NCBI GenBank assembly: GCA_035647835.1
Contig: DASRMS010000183.1
Location: forward strand, 52,275 to 116,274
Reading direction: 5' to 3'
DNA from: UBA9865 sp035647835
Lineage (GTDB): Bacteria > Bacillota > Dethiobacteria > Dethiobacterales > Dethiobacteraceae
DNA length: 64,000 nucleotides
Positions 1 to 7,599 of the stretch are shown in pieces. Numbering within the stretch: position 1 is the stretch's first letter; the number at the start of each line of letters is the position of its first letter. The translations under genes and the position numbers were made by a program. The notes beneath the pieces were generated by a model. The model worked only from the letters and a program-made list of their open reading frames with translations, did no database searches and was not told the origin of the DNA.

Positions 1-675
1 ATTTTCTATGGCATTGCGCTTCCCCATTTTACCGGGGGTTAGCACCAAACGCTGCTGCCCGGCCGCCAGTGCCAGATCGATTTGTGGCACCAGTGAACGC
101 TTAAAGGCAGCGGACGACATGGGCTCCACAATCCCTGTCGTACCCAAAATGGAAATTCCCCCCACGATACCCAGCTCCGGGTTCAGAGTGCGTTTGGCCA
201 GCTGCACACCTGCAGGGACTGAGATGGTAATGGCCGCTCCCGCCTGCGCAGGCAGAACGCTGGCCACAGCCTGGCGAATTTGGGCGCGGGGAACAGGGTT
301 AATGGCAGGCTCACCCGGGGGAATGGCTAAACCTGGTTTTGTCACCAGACCTACCCCCTCCCCAGCCTCCAACTTAAACTCCCCTCGTGGCAGTGGGGTT
401 GCTTGCGCAAAAATTTCCACCTGATGTGTGACATCGGGATCATCGCCGGCATCTTTGCTGATACCGACACGCACGCCGGCAGTTTCCCTTATCACTGAAG
501 AAAGTGGCAAAGTAAGTTGAATACCAGCCGGTGTATCCACAGTGACTTCTGTGATTGTTTGCTCCGAGTACAAAAGTATTACGGCAGCTTTGGCAGCCGC
601 AGCCGCACAGGTGCCTGTGGTAAAACCAGCTCGTAAAACTGTACCGTCAGCTTGTTGAAAGGTTGGTAGCATCAC
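1..675 (-). CDS. cbiD: Cobalt-precorrin-5B C(1)-methyltransferase CbiD, 5' part (C-terminus beyond window)
   Basis: CbiD methylates C1 of cobalt-precorrin-5B in the anaerobic (early cobalt) corrin ring pathway, in the cytoplasm. About 225 codons are present and the reading frame is open through base 1, so the 3' end lies outside the window. The family signature RAGFTTGTCAAAAAKAA is near the N-terminus, and NPELGIVGGISILGTTGIVE occurs about 185 residues in. The start is GTG at 675 or ATG at 672; an AAGGAG site at 683-688 sits 7 bases from the GTG, which I prefer. The gene follows a cobalamin riboswitch on the same strand, so B12 should repress it. It is probably the first gene of a corrin-ring operon running off the left edge. 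Identification is firm; only the exact start is uncertain. Confidence 0.93.
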   Translation of the reverse strand, partial: MMLPTFQQADGTVLRAGFTTGTCAAAAAKAAVILLYSEQTITEVTVDTPAGIQLTLPLSSVIRETAGVRVGISKDAGDDPDVTHQVEIFAQATPLPRGEFKLEAGEGVGLVTKPGLAIPPGEPAINPVPRAQIRQAVASVLPAQAGAAITISVPAGVQLAKRTLNPELGIVGGISILGTTGIVEPMSSAAFKRSLVPQIDLALAAGQQRLVLTPGKMGKRNAIEN

Positions 676-748
676 TCATGTTCTCCTTTTACTGCTTTTT
701 AATCCATCTACTAACTTTTATTGTATTTATTAACTCTTGTTAGAACAA

Positions 749-777
749 ATAATCTCAGACCGACGGTCTGAGATTAT
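749..777 (-). terminator. Perfect 14-bp inverted repeat in the cbiD leader
   Basis: The two arms, ATAATCTCAGACCG and its exact complement, are separated by a single base, so the folded stem would be about 12 bp with a small loop. On the minus strand it is followed by a weak U-rich stretch. It lies between the riboswitch-linked terminator and the cbiD ribosome-binding site. It could be a second terminator or the binding site of a dimeric regulator. The second riboswitch copy, before btuF, also has an extra hairpin in the same relative place, but of unrelated sequence. Confidence 0.5.
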
Positions 778-783
778 ACGCAT

Positions 784-820
784 AAAAAAACAACGCTTCC
801 CTTAACCCGAGGGCACGATA
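784..820 (-). terminator. Riboswitch-controlled terminator hairpin (expression platform)
   Basis: On the minus strand, CGT-G-CCCT and AGGG-AA-GCG form a short stem around a CGGGTTA loop, followed by TTG and seven Ts. The same element, with only one or two changes, follows the second riboswitch at 26157-26191. There the outer pairs are CGT/ACG instead of CGT/GCG, so pairing is kept. The CGGG loop is complementary to CCCG in the riboswitch core, consistent with the loop-loop contact known in this class. The regulatory role is inferred. Confidence 0.7.
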
Positions 821-833
821 GCTTTGGAGTAAT

Positions 834-980
834 ACAGGCAGGTTTCCTGGCTCACCGGTCATAGTTTCAAAGCGCCTTCCCCGACTAGCGAGTGGCATAC
901 TGCTTTGAAACTCACGGTTACAGTGGCGGGACCGCTCAGGGTTTACACCTGATTCCCTTTATACTCATAAGAGTACCTGT
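834..980 (-). promoter_or_regulatory. Cobalamin (B12) riboswitch controlling cbiD
   Basis: Read on the minus strand, this has the layout of the adenosylcobalamin riboswitch class (Rfam Cobalamin). A closing stem ACAGG/CCTGT spans about 976-980 and 834-838. Between these are AAAGGGAATCAGGTG, the B12 box core GGTCCCGCCACTGTA, a variable stem-loop arm, and the 3' signature GAGCCAGGAAACCTGCC. It ends about 160 bases before cbiD. Binding of B12 should favour the downstream terminator and shut off corrin synthesis. The 981-1171 stretch beyond it shows nothing I can name apart from the ribosome-binding site of the next gene. Confidence 0.93.
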
Positions 981-1171
981 TTCCACACATATTTAATTAG
1001 CTATAGCTTACCAGATAGTTCATACTTTTGCAACATCTTTTTTCGAGTACTGAACATCTCTTTGCCGCCGTACTTCACGATTCTACCTGTGGTTGAGTAA
1101 ATCTAATACAAAGCGGTTGCTGATTTATCTTCCATATGCAATACTAAAGCAGGAGAAGGAGATGAATCAAG

Positions 1172-2317
1172 ATGACAAATTACGCTTGCGGACGCTTAAT
1201 TGCAGAACTACGCAAAGCAAAGAATATGACCCAGAAGGAACTGGCGGCATATCTTAATGTATCTGATAAAGCAGTATCAAAATGGGAACGTGGCGAGAAC
1301 TATCCTGAAGTCTCCATTTTGCCCCAACTGGCACATAAGCTTGAAATTACTGTGGATGAGCTTTTAAATGGGGAAATTGCTCCGCAGACTGCAAGCTCAA
1401 CTAACCCGCCTGAGGCTGAGGATGTTTATGCATATTCCTGCTTATTAGAAGATGCCCACTTAAGATACAAGAAGCACACCCTGACAGCTTATGCCATCTT
1501 AACTACCGGTATCCTTACCGGCTCCATCATTTTAAACAATATCCTCCCCCAGGTTGCTGCAGTGGCCTTTGCTTTGACCGGAACACTCTTTTACTATTTT
1601 GCTCAGAGCCAATATCAGAATGCCAGGGACAGATTTGCACAGTTTGCACCAGCAGCTGTTACTGCAGACGGCACAGCTGTCACTCTGATAAAATACGGCA
1701 GTACTTTTATCGGTATAGCTGTTTCCCTGCTGCTCATCCTAAATACCATAGCTGCAAGCACCCCTCATAATTTATTTATTCAGAACAACTATTTGTTGAT
1801 AGAAAAAACTGTACCGTTCCCGGCCCTTTTGCTGCTTATGATCATCAATCTTCTGCTGTATGTTTATCAATATAATGGCTACAGAAGGGATCGCTTGCTA
1901 AAGATCTCCAGAGGTGATTTTGTCAGAATACTAAGCAGCTTCGGCCTATCAATCATCCTTGCCGCACTTCTGCTAATCCTTCAGCTCCAGATGATTATCC
2001 GTGAGGGAGCATATAATGCAATCTTGATCAAGAATGTAACATTACTGGCCTTAGTCTTCGCTGTGTTAAGCAATTTTTGTTTACTGTTCTTTAATAAACG
2101 CCACAGCTTTAAAAAGTTCCTGCACATTTTTGTAATATCTATACTACAAGCCGGTTTTCTCATCTTTGCAGCCAATCAATACGTCGTCTCCACCAAGCAT
2201 TATGACTCCAATGTTCTTGGCCTCGTCTACACTGGTAATATCATTACAGTGGTGATGCTGGCGATAACAATTTTCCACTTTACCTATTTACAATTATCTC
2301 GAAAAAAGTACGCTTAA
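1172..2317 (+). CDS. XRE-family HTH transcriptional regulator with multi-pass membrane domain
   Basis: A 381-residue protein with a helix-turn-helix domain at residues 6-65 (motifs MTQKELAAYLNVSDKAVSKW and RGENYPEVSILPQLA), then roughly eight hydrophobic segments between about 100 and 375. The N-terminal domain should bind DNA and the rest should sit in the cytoplasmic membrane, as in many Firmicute proteins that join an HTH_3 domain to a membrane module. No ligand-binding motif is visible, so the signal is unknown. An AGGAGAAGGAG site ends 10 bases before the ATG at 1172; the ATG at 1162 is in another frame. It stands alone, divergent from the riboswitch-cbiD unit and convergent with the sporulation operon. 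Domain assignment is firm; function is not. Confidence 0.8.
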   Translation: MTNYACGRLIAELRKAKNMTQKELAAYLNVSDKAVSKWERGENYPEVSILPQLAHKLEITVDELLNGEIAPQTASSTNPPEAEDVYAYSCLLEDAHLRYKKHTLTAYAILTTGILTGSIILNNILPQVAAVAFALTGTLFYYFAQSQYQNARDRFAQFAPAAVTADGTAVTLIKYGSTFIGIAVSLLLILNTIAASTPHNLFIQNNYLLIEKTVPFPALLLLMIINLLLYVYQYNGYRRDRLLKISRGDFVRILSSFGLSIILAALLLILQLQMIIREGAYNAILIKNVTLLALVFAVLSNFCLLFFNKRHSFKKFLHIFVISILQAGFLIFAANQYVVSTKHYDSNVLGLVYTGNIITVVMLAITIFHFTYLQLSRKKYA

Positions 2318-2368
2318 AGCTTTAGTCTCGCAGCTGCCAGCAAACCCTGCACCACAGAAGAAGCCAGC

Positions 2369-2401
2369 AAGCCGCAGCCCTCATTAGTGGGGCTGCGGCT
2401 T
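2369..2401. terminator. Shared terminator between convergent genes
   Basis: A 12-bp GC-rich stem (AAGCCGCAGCCC and its complement) with a 9-base loop lies between the 3' ends of the HTH gene and the DUF3189 operon. T-rich sequence follows on the plus strand. It probably ends transcription from both sides. Confidence 0.75.
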
Positions 2402-2413
2402 TGTCTGTTGCAT

Positions 2414-2869
2414 TCATGGGCAGGGGATTGTTTTAAAGTGCGGCACCAGTTTTTTTAAGTCAGCCAGTCTATTGCGGACAAGGCGAGTCCCCAGCTGCTG
2501 TGCTGCGCTGTGCCAGCCTATTCGCTGCAAAAAACAACACCAGCCTGCCACTTGAGGATTTTCTAAGACACAAGTTATGATAACTAGTTCACTTAGCGGT
2601 ACTTGGTAAATCGACAATAAGCTGTGTATACCGCGGACAAATATTTCGGGATACTTTTTAACAGTAGTGAGGTAAATTTGCTCACCATCTTCAGTTAGAC
2701 CAACATAGCGAATTACTCCCTCATCTGCCTTGGTAACAGCACGAAAATATGGCAGTTCACACAATTTCAGTGGAGAAGGGGGAGCATCCCAGTTAAGCTG
2801 TTTTAGATGAAGGGAAGCCGCAGCCGCAGGCAAATAATAATCGGTTAACCCTAGGTAAAGATAATTCAT
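2414..2869 (-). CDS. DUF3189 family protein, second copy
   Basis: A 151-residue protein of unknown function that I place in DUF3189 by similarity to the preceding gene: same length, the same YLGLTDYYLPAAAASLHL-type opening matching the YHCYGGAHSSVTAAAIHLG pattern, and a shared GLTEDGEQIYLTTVKKYPE block. The conserved His/Cys and Ser residues of the opening motif in the first copy (CYGGAHSS) are replaced here by LGLTDYYLP. This copy may therefore have lost an active or metal site and specialised. Its ATG overlaps the stop of the first copy (ATGA), so the two are translationally coupled. It is last in the operon; a terminator follows. Confidence 0.65.
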   Translation of the reverse strand: MNYLYLGLTDYYLPAAAASLHLKQLNWDAPPSPLKLCELPYFRAVTKADEGVIRYVGLTEDGEQIYLTTVKKYPEIFVRGIHSLLSIYQVPLSELVIITCVLENPQVAGWCCFLQRIGWHSAAQQLGTRLVRNRLADLKKLVPHFKTIPCP

Positions 2870-3330
2870 CCTGCTAGCTTGACCTTTACTTGTGCTACCA
2901 GTTCAACAATTTTGGGATATGCCTCTCTGGTGCCCTGAATTACCAGCGGCCGGCCTACTGAAATAATACTCCAGCGGCGAGACAAATAACCACCAATGCG
3001 CATTTTCAGGGAAACGCAGTGTAAAGTATCGACAAAAACAAGTTGCTCGTGGATACCAAGCAATTTTGACACCCCATGTAAAATGTTTACCATTGTCTGT
3101 CCCACATTGCGGCACCCTACCGAATAAATTTGATTGCCCCACTCATCAAAACCAAAGAAATGTAACTGCCCGTGGCCCTCGGCAGTTTGACGGTCAAATA
3201 GTGCTAAACTAAGCAGCTCTTGTGCCGTAGGAATTTTATCTGCTTGCAATTGCCCTAAATGGATGGCAGCGGCGGTAACGGATGAATGCGCACCACCGTA
3301 ACAATGATAGATTATTTTTTTTACCGTCAT
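2866..3330 (-). CDS. DUF3189 family protein, first copy
   Basis: A 154-residue soluble protein. The N-terminal motif KKIIYHCYGGAHSSVTAAA and the later FFGFDEWGNQIYSVGCRN and HGVSKLLGI blocks are what I recall of DUF3189, a family restricted to spore-forming Firmicutes with no known biochemical role. The Cys, His and Ser cluster in the opening motif could be catalytic or metal-binding, which is conjecture. GGAGG stands 5 bases before the ATG at 3330. It is the fifth gene of an apparent six-gene operon and overlaps the next, diverged copy by 4 bases. Confidence 0.72.
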   Translation of the reverse strand: MTVKKIIYHCYGGAHSSVTAAAIHLGQLQADKIPTAQELLSLALFDRQTAEGHGQLHFFGFDEWGNQIYSVGCRNVGQTMVNILHGVSKLLGIHEQLVFVDTLHCVSLKMRIGGYLSRRWSIISVGRPLVIQGTREAYPKIVELVAQVKVKLAG

Positions 3331-3349
3331 CCTATCCTCCAGTGTTATG

Positions 3350-3544
3350 TTAATGTTTTACAATAATATAGACACCATTCCCCATATCATGGGCCACTGC
3401 TTCCATCACACGCGAGAGGATGGTACACATGTTAATCATTTCCTCGTCTGTCTCGGCATAGAAAATAGGGATCCCAGCCACACGATGTTCGCCTTTTCTA
3501 GTGGTCACAGCAGCAAGAATTATCTTGGCAATGGTAACTTCCAT
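3350..3544 (-). CDS. Capping complex subunit for YIEGIA (small DUF-type protein)
   Basis: A 64-residue protein without membrane segments (MEVTIAKIILAAVTTRKGEH at the start, IPIFYAETDEEMINMCTILS in the middle). Small proteins of this kind directly follow YIEGIA genes in many spore formers and are annotated as the capping subunit of a YIEGIA membrane complex. I use that family knowledge together with the position here, 9 bases after the YIEGIA stop codon. An AGGAGG site precedes the ATG. Its molecular job is not established. Confidence 0.75.
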   Translation of the reverse strand: MEVTIAKIILAAVTTRKGEHRVAGIPIFYAETDEEMINMCTILSRVMEAVAHDMGNGVYIIVKH

Positions 3545-3553
3545 CTCATCCTC

Positions 3554-4444
3554 CTAATCTGCCGCACTACGGCCAATGCGGGACTTTAATGGCTGCACAA
3601 AAGCGCTTTCCAGCACCGGGACATTTTGCACAGCAGCCACTAAACATTCTATATCCGGCTCGATAGGTACAATAACCATGCCTACTCTGCCGGTTTCAGG
3701 CTTCCGACGCAGCAGCGGGGTAAATTCAGCGGTATCTACATCACGCCGCACCCCTAACAAGAGAGCGACATCATGGGCAATTGCTTGTCTTTGTCCCACA
3801 TTTGCTAATATTTCACGGCCATTATCACTAATCGGCTCTAAGACAACACCGCGAGCCATTTCTTCATAAACTTTTTTCACTTCAGGCAAGGCTAGATTCA
3901 TGATATGTATATCTTCAACAAAGAGATTAGCACCATCAAAGTGCACTTTTGCCGGCCTTACTTTGGCAATATCACCAATTAATTTGCCGCGCATAAAACG
4001 GCGGACAGCAGTAAGCGCAATGGCACCGGCCACAATACCAGGCAGGGGTGAATAAAGATAGGTAAAAAGCGATGTGTTTAGTGAGACAAAAACGACCAAA
4101 TAATTGCGTGCTTCAAAAGTTCGGGCGATGCCTTCAATAAAATCTGCACCTCGCGACACTAAAGTTGATTGATCTAGGGAGACCAGCATTTCCCGTTCCA
4201 TATTGCGCACATCGCGGAACTGTGTAGCTGCCAAGGTTAAAAAGGTGACTGCTGTATATTCCTTTGCCGCAATGGCAGGGATGGCGACTGCCCCCAGGGT
4301 AGCCGCCACAAATCCCAATGCCAGATGAGTTACAGTTGCATGCGGATAAGAAGGGTACTGACGAAAATCACGGCGCATCATCCAATAGCGTGCTATCGTA
4401 CCCATGGTTACGCCGCAGATAATCGTCAGAATATCTTTATTCAA
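3554..4444 (-). CDS. YIEGIA family membrane protein
   Basis: A 296-residue protein carrying the family-defining motif as DFIEGIARTFEARNY at residues 101-115. Hydrophobic segments at about 4-20, 38-60 and 115-146 suggest an integral membrane protein with a long C-terminal cytoplasmic part (about 150-296). The family occurs in endospore formers; the operon with a SpoIIP variant argues for a role in engulfment or the forespore envelope (inference). The start is TTG at 4444: a GAAGGGAG site lies 9 bases upstream and overlaps the end of the spoIIP-like gene. The next in-frame ATG would remove part of the first membrane segment. Confidence 0.8.
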   Translation of the reverse strand: MNKDILTIICGVTMGTIARYWMMRRDFRQYPSYPHATVTHLALGFVAATLGAVAIPAIAAKEYTAVTFLTLAATQFRDVRNMEREMLVSLDQSTLVSRGADFIEGIARTFEARNYLVVFVSLNTSLFTYLYSPLPGIVAGAIALTAVRRFMRGKLIGDIAKVRPAKVHFDGANLFVEDIHIMNLALPEVKKVYEEMARGVVLEPISDNGREILANVGQRQAIAHDVALLLGVRRDVDTAEFTPLLRRKPETGRVGMVIVPIEPDIECLVAAVQNVPVLESAFVQPLKSRIGRSAAD

Positions 4445-4449
4445 GCTCT

Positions 4450-5658
4450 TCAGCTCCCTTCCGATCCTCCATCGGAACTATCATCTTCATCTTGCCTCGA
4501 TCCCGTGAGATCGGCCATTTCTCTGCTTCTGAACTGATTTAATTTTGCTTTGGCTTGCTCAAAGCCACCAGTGCTGATCAAGAGAAATATCGCCACAGCA
4601 GCAACCAGACCAGCAATAATCCACAAAACAGAACGTAGGGCCGTGCCGCCGGCACCCTGCGAAGTCGTAGGACTGGGACTGGCGGCCTGTTCACCTTCGG
4701 CTGTGCCATAGATAAAATCATTCATTACCTCTGAAAAGAGGCCCATGGTCTCTTCAGCTTGATCTTTATCATTAGTATGGGAACCAACCTCAATCAAAGT
4801 AGCACGAGGTGACATGTCCTGGTTATAGTTGCCTCGGGCCATAAAGATCCCTTTTACTAAACCGGGATATTTTTCGTCAGCCTGCTTCTTAATACCCTCG
4901 GCAAACTGCTGGTTATTAGCACGGTTTTGATTCTGCCTGCCCACAACCAGCTGCACTTGTACTCGCTTTTCACCTTCTACTTCTTCCAAATACTCTTCTT
5001 CGGGCACTGCATCACGGTGCACATCAATCAGCGCATCCGGTTGTTCCTTGAGAGCTTCCTCTACTGTACGTCGAGAGCGTTGATAAGCGCCAGCGTCATG
5101 GGGTGTATGGGGTTCCTTGGAACGGACGACCTTAATGCCTTTTTCTTCAAACTTCTTTTGCAGAGTGTCCGCTACATCAAGAATTCCCCCACCGGGGTCT
5201 TTACTCTCTGTACCATCACCATCAATGTACGATTCAGCGCCATGCGAGCTGTAGATGGCAATTTTTTTGGTTTTCTGCTCTCCTTTTTTCTGTACAGGTA
5301 CTGCAGAACGTAACATATTACTTACTCGTGCCAGCAGACCAGGTTGTGGTGGTGCTGCCAAGGTTCTTTTTTCAATTAACTCCGCCCGGGCCGTTTCACC
5401 GCGAACCGAAGTGACGCGATAGTAATTATTATCAGCACTAATGTATTCATCACCAACCACAATTTCTCTGGCTGTACGCATAATGACCTTGCCGTTATTA
5501 TCTTCCATGGTATAGTAAACGCCAGAACGATGATCACCATCAATACCATCAATCAGGTTATCGATGGCAAAACTGCTTTGTGTAGAAAAGAAAAGCAAAC
5601 TAACCACCATTACTAAAACTGCTGTCAGCTTAAAAGTGTTAAAGCTACTCCTCCTCAT
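4450..5658 (-). CDS. SpoIIP-family peptidoglycan amidase/endopeptidase variant
   Basis: A 402-residue protein with an N-terminal signal anchor (about 8-30), a SpoIIP-type amidase domain (about 130-320) and, unusually, a second membrane segment at about 343-363 followed by a Ser/Asp/Glu-rich tail. SpoIIP cuts cell-wall stems and glycan during forespore engulfment with SpoIID and SpoIIM. Visible family blocks are IAIYSSHGAESY, where typical SpoIIP proteins read YHTHxSESY, then DALIDVHRDAVP and PRATLIEVGSHTND. The His and Glu positions of the metal site thus look kept, while the flanking Thr-His is changed. The start overlaps the DUF1614 stop by 14 bases. This is probably not the main SpoIIP, which usually sits beside gpr. 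Confidence 0.85.
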   Translation of the reverse strand: MRRSSFNTFKLTAVLVMVVSLLFFSTQSSFAIDNLIDGIDGDHRSGVYYTMEDNNGKVIMRTAREIVVGDEYISADNNYYRVTSVRGETARAELIEKRTLAAPPQPGLLARVSNMLRSAVPVQKKGEQKTKKIAIYSSHGAESYIDGDGTESKDPGGGILDVADTLQKKFEEKGIKVVRSKEPHTPHDAGAYQRSRRTVEEALKEQPDALIDVHRDAVPEEEYLEEVEGEKRVQVQLVVGRQNQNRANNQQFAEGIKKQADEKYPGLVKGIFMARGNYNQDMSPRATLIEVGSHTNDKDQAEETMGLFSEVMNDFIYGTAEGEQAASPSPTTSQGAGGTALRSVLWIIAGLVAAVAIFLLISTGGFEQAKAKLNQFRSREMADLTGSRQDEDDSSDGGSEGS

Positions 5659-6367
5659 GATTGTTTTCCTCCTTAGTCAAGCTATTTTCATCATGAGACA
5701 ACTCTTCGCTAAATTCTCCTTCTGACAGACCTTTCCTCAGACTTGACGGACGGTCTTCGGCAGGACCTCCTTGCAAACGTTCTCTAGTTTCACCAAAAAT
5801 TTCTGCCAGTAAAAGCGATAAGATTCCTGCAATCACCACGCCGTCAAAGACACCGGCTCCGCCGATTACCATGCTGCCAGAACCACCACGCAAGGCAACT
5901 TCAATCCGTGAATAGATATCTGTCAGCAATAACCCCATAGAACCGGCAATAAAGGCAGAACGGCGCGAGCGCCCAGCTAAATAACCAACAACAGCTGCAA
6001 TAATGGAAAAAATGTAGAATGGATCCAGGAACCTGTTATAGGTAGGCTCTGTGGGCAAAATTTTCATTGCTGCGTAAACAGCAAACGAGGCCACCAGAGC
6101 AGCTACTACTGCTCTGATTTTTTCCTTGGCTGTTCCTGCCTTGATAATCAGATAAACAGCTAAAGCTAAAGGAATTAGAGCACCACCAATATTAATGGAC
6201 ACATTATCACTAAGGGGAATATCCGGCAAAAAGCCCCCCACTACCATCGCGCCGACAAAAAGCAGCGCCGCGCGGTCTGTTAACCGCAGTCTGTCCAAGA
6301 CGCGCTGGGCCGCACCTAGATAAATAGCAATCGCCACGGCCACCAGCACTAACATCCCAATTGTCAT
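5645..6367 (-). CDS. DUF1614 family membrane protein
   Basis: A 240-residue hydrophobic protein with about seven membrane segments and a charged C-terminal tail ending in NNHEEE. The motif GGGFLPDIPLSDNVSINIGGA-like block (around residues 43-63) and GGAGVFDGVVIAGILS fit DUF1614, a family of unknown function found in spore formers and archaea. I start it at the ATG at 6367, where GGAGGTG lies 7 bases upstream; the open frame extends 18 codons further without a site. It is the first gene of the operon. A GCATA/AACGCTA pair with an 18-base gap at 6403-6432 resembles a sigma-G promoter, but only loosely. Confidence 0.75.
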   Translation of the reverse strand: MTIGMLVLVAVAIAIYLGAAQRVLDRLRLTDRAALLFVGAMVVGGFLPDIPLSDNVSINIGGALIPLALAVYLIIKAGTAKEKIRAVVAALVASFAVYAAMKILPTEPTYNRFLDPFYIFSIIAAVVGYLAGRSRRSAFIAGSMGLLLTDIYSRIEVALRGGSGSMVIGGAGVFDGVVIAGILSLLLAEIFGETRERLQGGPAEDRPSSLRKGLSEGEFSEELSHDENSLTKEENNHEEE

Positions 6368-6512
6368 AATCCTACACCTCCAGAAATCAACAGTTCTTAA
6401 CATAGCGTTCGCAGAAAACATTAGATTTATGCGAATTCTGCGTGTCAGGTTTGAATATTTTACCTAGAGACTTCGCGTTGTTTGCCAAGGTTGGTCTAAT
6501 TTCCTCTAGATT

Positions 6513-6547
6513 AAAAAAGATGACAGGGTGTAAATCCCTGTCATCTT
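6513..6547 (-). terminator. Terminator after fni
   Basis: On the minus strand a perfect 12-bp stem (AAGATGACAGGG and complement, 7-base loop) is followed by six Ts. It lies 20 bases past the fni stop codon and separates it from the sporulation operon. Confidence 0.9.
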
Positions 6548-6567
6548 GCGTAGGTTACTTATTTACT

Positions 6568-7596
6568 TTAGCGGCTTAAGCCGCGGGCTGTCATCCATTC
6601 TCTAGCTTGGCCGGTGATTACCAGCGGCACTTCTTGTAATTCACGAATGCTGGAGCAGCCTGTCATCAACATGACCATTTTTAATTCCGTTAGGATTTTC
6701 TGCAAACTTGCGACCAACTTTTCCGGCCCTGCTTTCTGCAAGATCCTTAAGGCTAAACCGGCGCTGCCTACTGCTTGTGCTCCCAAAGCCAAAGCTTTGG
6801 CGGCAAGCAGGCCGGAATTAATCCCGCCGGAAGCAATAATATCTACAGCAGGAGCACCCGCTTTTGCTTCCAAAATGGTCAGAGGTGTGCGAATTCCCCA
6901 CTGCAGCAGCTCCGCGCTTATTTGCTGTTTAGTGCGGGCGCTTTCAATCTGCAGAAAGTTTGTCCCGCCTTGGCCACCAACATCAATGGCGGCTACACCA
7001 ATATCCTGCAATTGCGCAGCTTGTTCCTTGGCGATGCCAAAACCAACTTCCTTCACAATTACCGGCACACTCACAGCTTTAACAATGGCGGCAAGGCGTT
7101 GACGCCAACCGCGGAAATCTCTGTCACCCTCTGCCATCATTAGCTCCTGGGGAACATTCAAATGGATTTGCAGGGCATCGGCAGCTACCATCTCCACAGC
7201 TTGCTGTGCAGCTGTGAGCCCAGCATTGGCACCAATGTTGGCGAAAATAATGCCTTGAGGGTAAACCTCACGGACCACACGATAGGTTTGCTGGTAGCGT
7301 TGATTCTCTAACGCCGCCATTTGTGAGCCAACAGCCATGGGCAAGCCACAGCTGCGAGCAGCAAGGGCTAAATCATGGTTAATTGCCTCTGCAGCCTCGA
7401 CTCCTCCAGTAATGGCGTTAAGCAACAGAGGTTGAGCTAGTGTCAGCCCTGCGACTGTTGTTGTTAAGTCCAGCGCTTGTAGAGCAGTCTCCGGCAGGCA
7501 GTTATGAATTAGCTCTATATCACTAAAATCAGCACTTGCCAAATCAAGCTGAACAGCATAGTGCAAATGTTCCAGCTTTCTTACCTGCCGAGTCAT
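6568..7596 (-). CDS. fni: Type 2 isopentenyl-diphosphate delta-isomerase
   Basis: FMN- and NADPH-dependent enzyme that interconverts isopentenyl and dimethylallyl diphosphate. It has 342 residues, the usual length, and a TIM-barrel layout: R-K-x-E-H at the start (VRKLEHLHYA), LLNAITGGVEAAEAIN near 60, PVIVKEVGFGI near 180, the glycine-rich DVGGQGGTNFLQIE near 205, and ASGGINSGLLAAKALALGAQ near 260 for the FMN phosphate. It lies 3 bases downstream of the ispH fusion. Two steps of isoprenoid supply are thus co-expressed, although IspH already makes both isomers. Confidence 0.95.
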   Translation of the reverse strand: MTRQVRKLEHLHYAVQLDLASADFSDIELIHNCLPETALQALDLTTTVAGLTLAQPLLLNAITGGVEAAEAINHDLALAARSCGLPMAVGSQMAALENQRYQQTYRVVREVYPQGIIFANIGANAGLTAAQQAVEMVAADALQIHLNVPQELMMAEGDRDFRGWRQRLAAIVKAVSVPVIVKEVGFGIAKEQAAQLQDIGVAAIDVGGQGGTNFLQIESARTKQQISAELLQWGIRTPLTILEAKAGAPAVDIIASGGINSGLLAAKALALGAQAVGSAGLALRILQKAGPEKLVASLQKILTELKMVMLMTGCSSIRELQEVPLVITGQAREWMTARGLSR

Positions 7597-7599
7597 TTA

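Noticed and set aside
8..424. Plus-strand open frame at the left edge
   Set aside because: It is antisense to cbiD, whose minus-strand translation shows family motifs throughout; the plus frame has no recognisable protein.
4927..5313. Plus-strand open frame inside the spoIIP-like gene
   Set aside because: It is antisense to the amidase domain, has no ribosome-binding site and no recognisable motifs.
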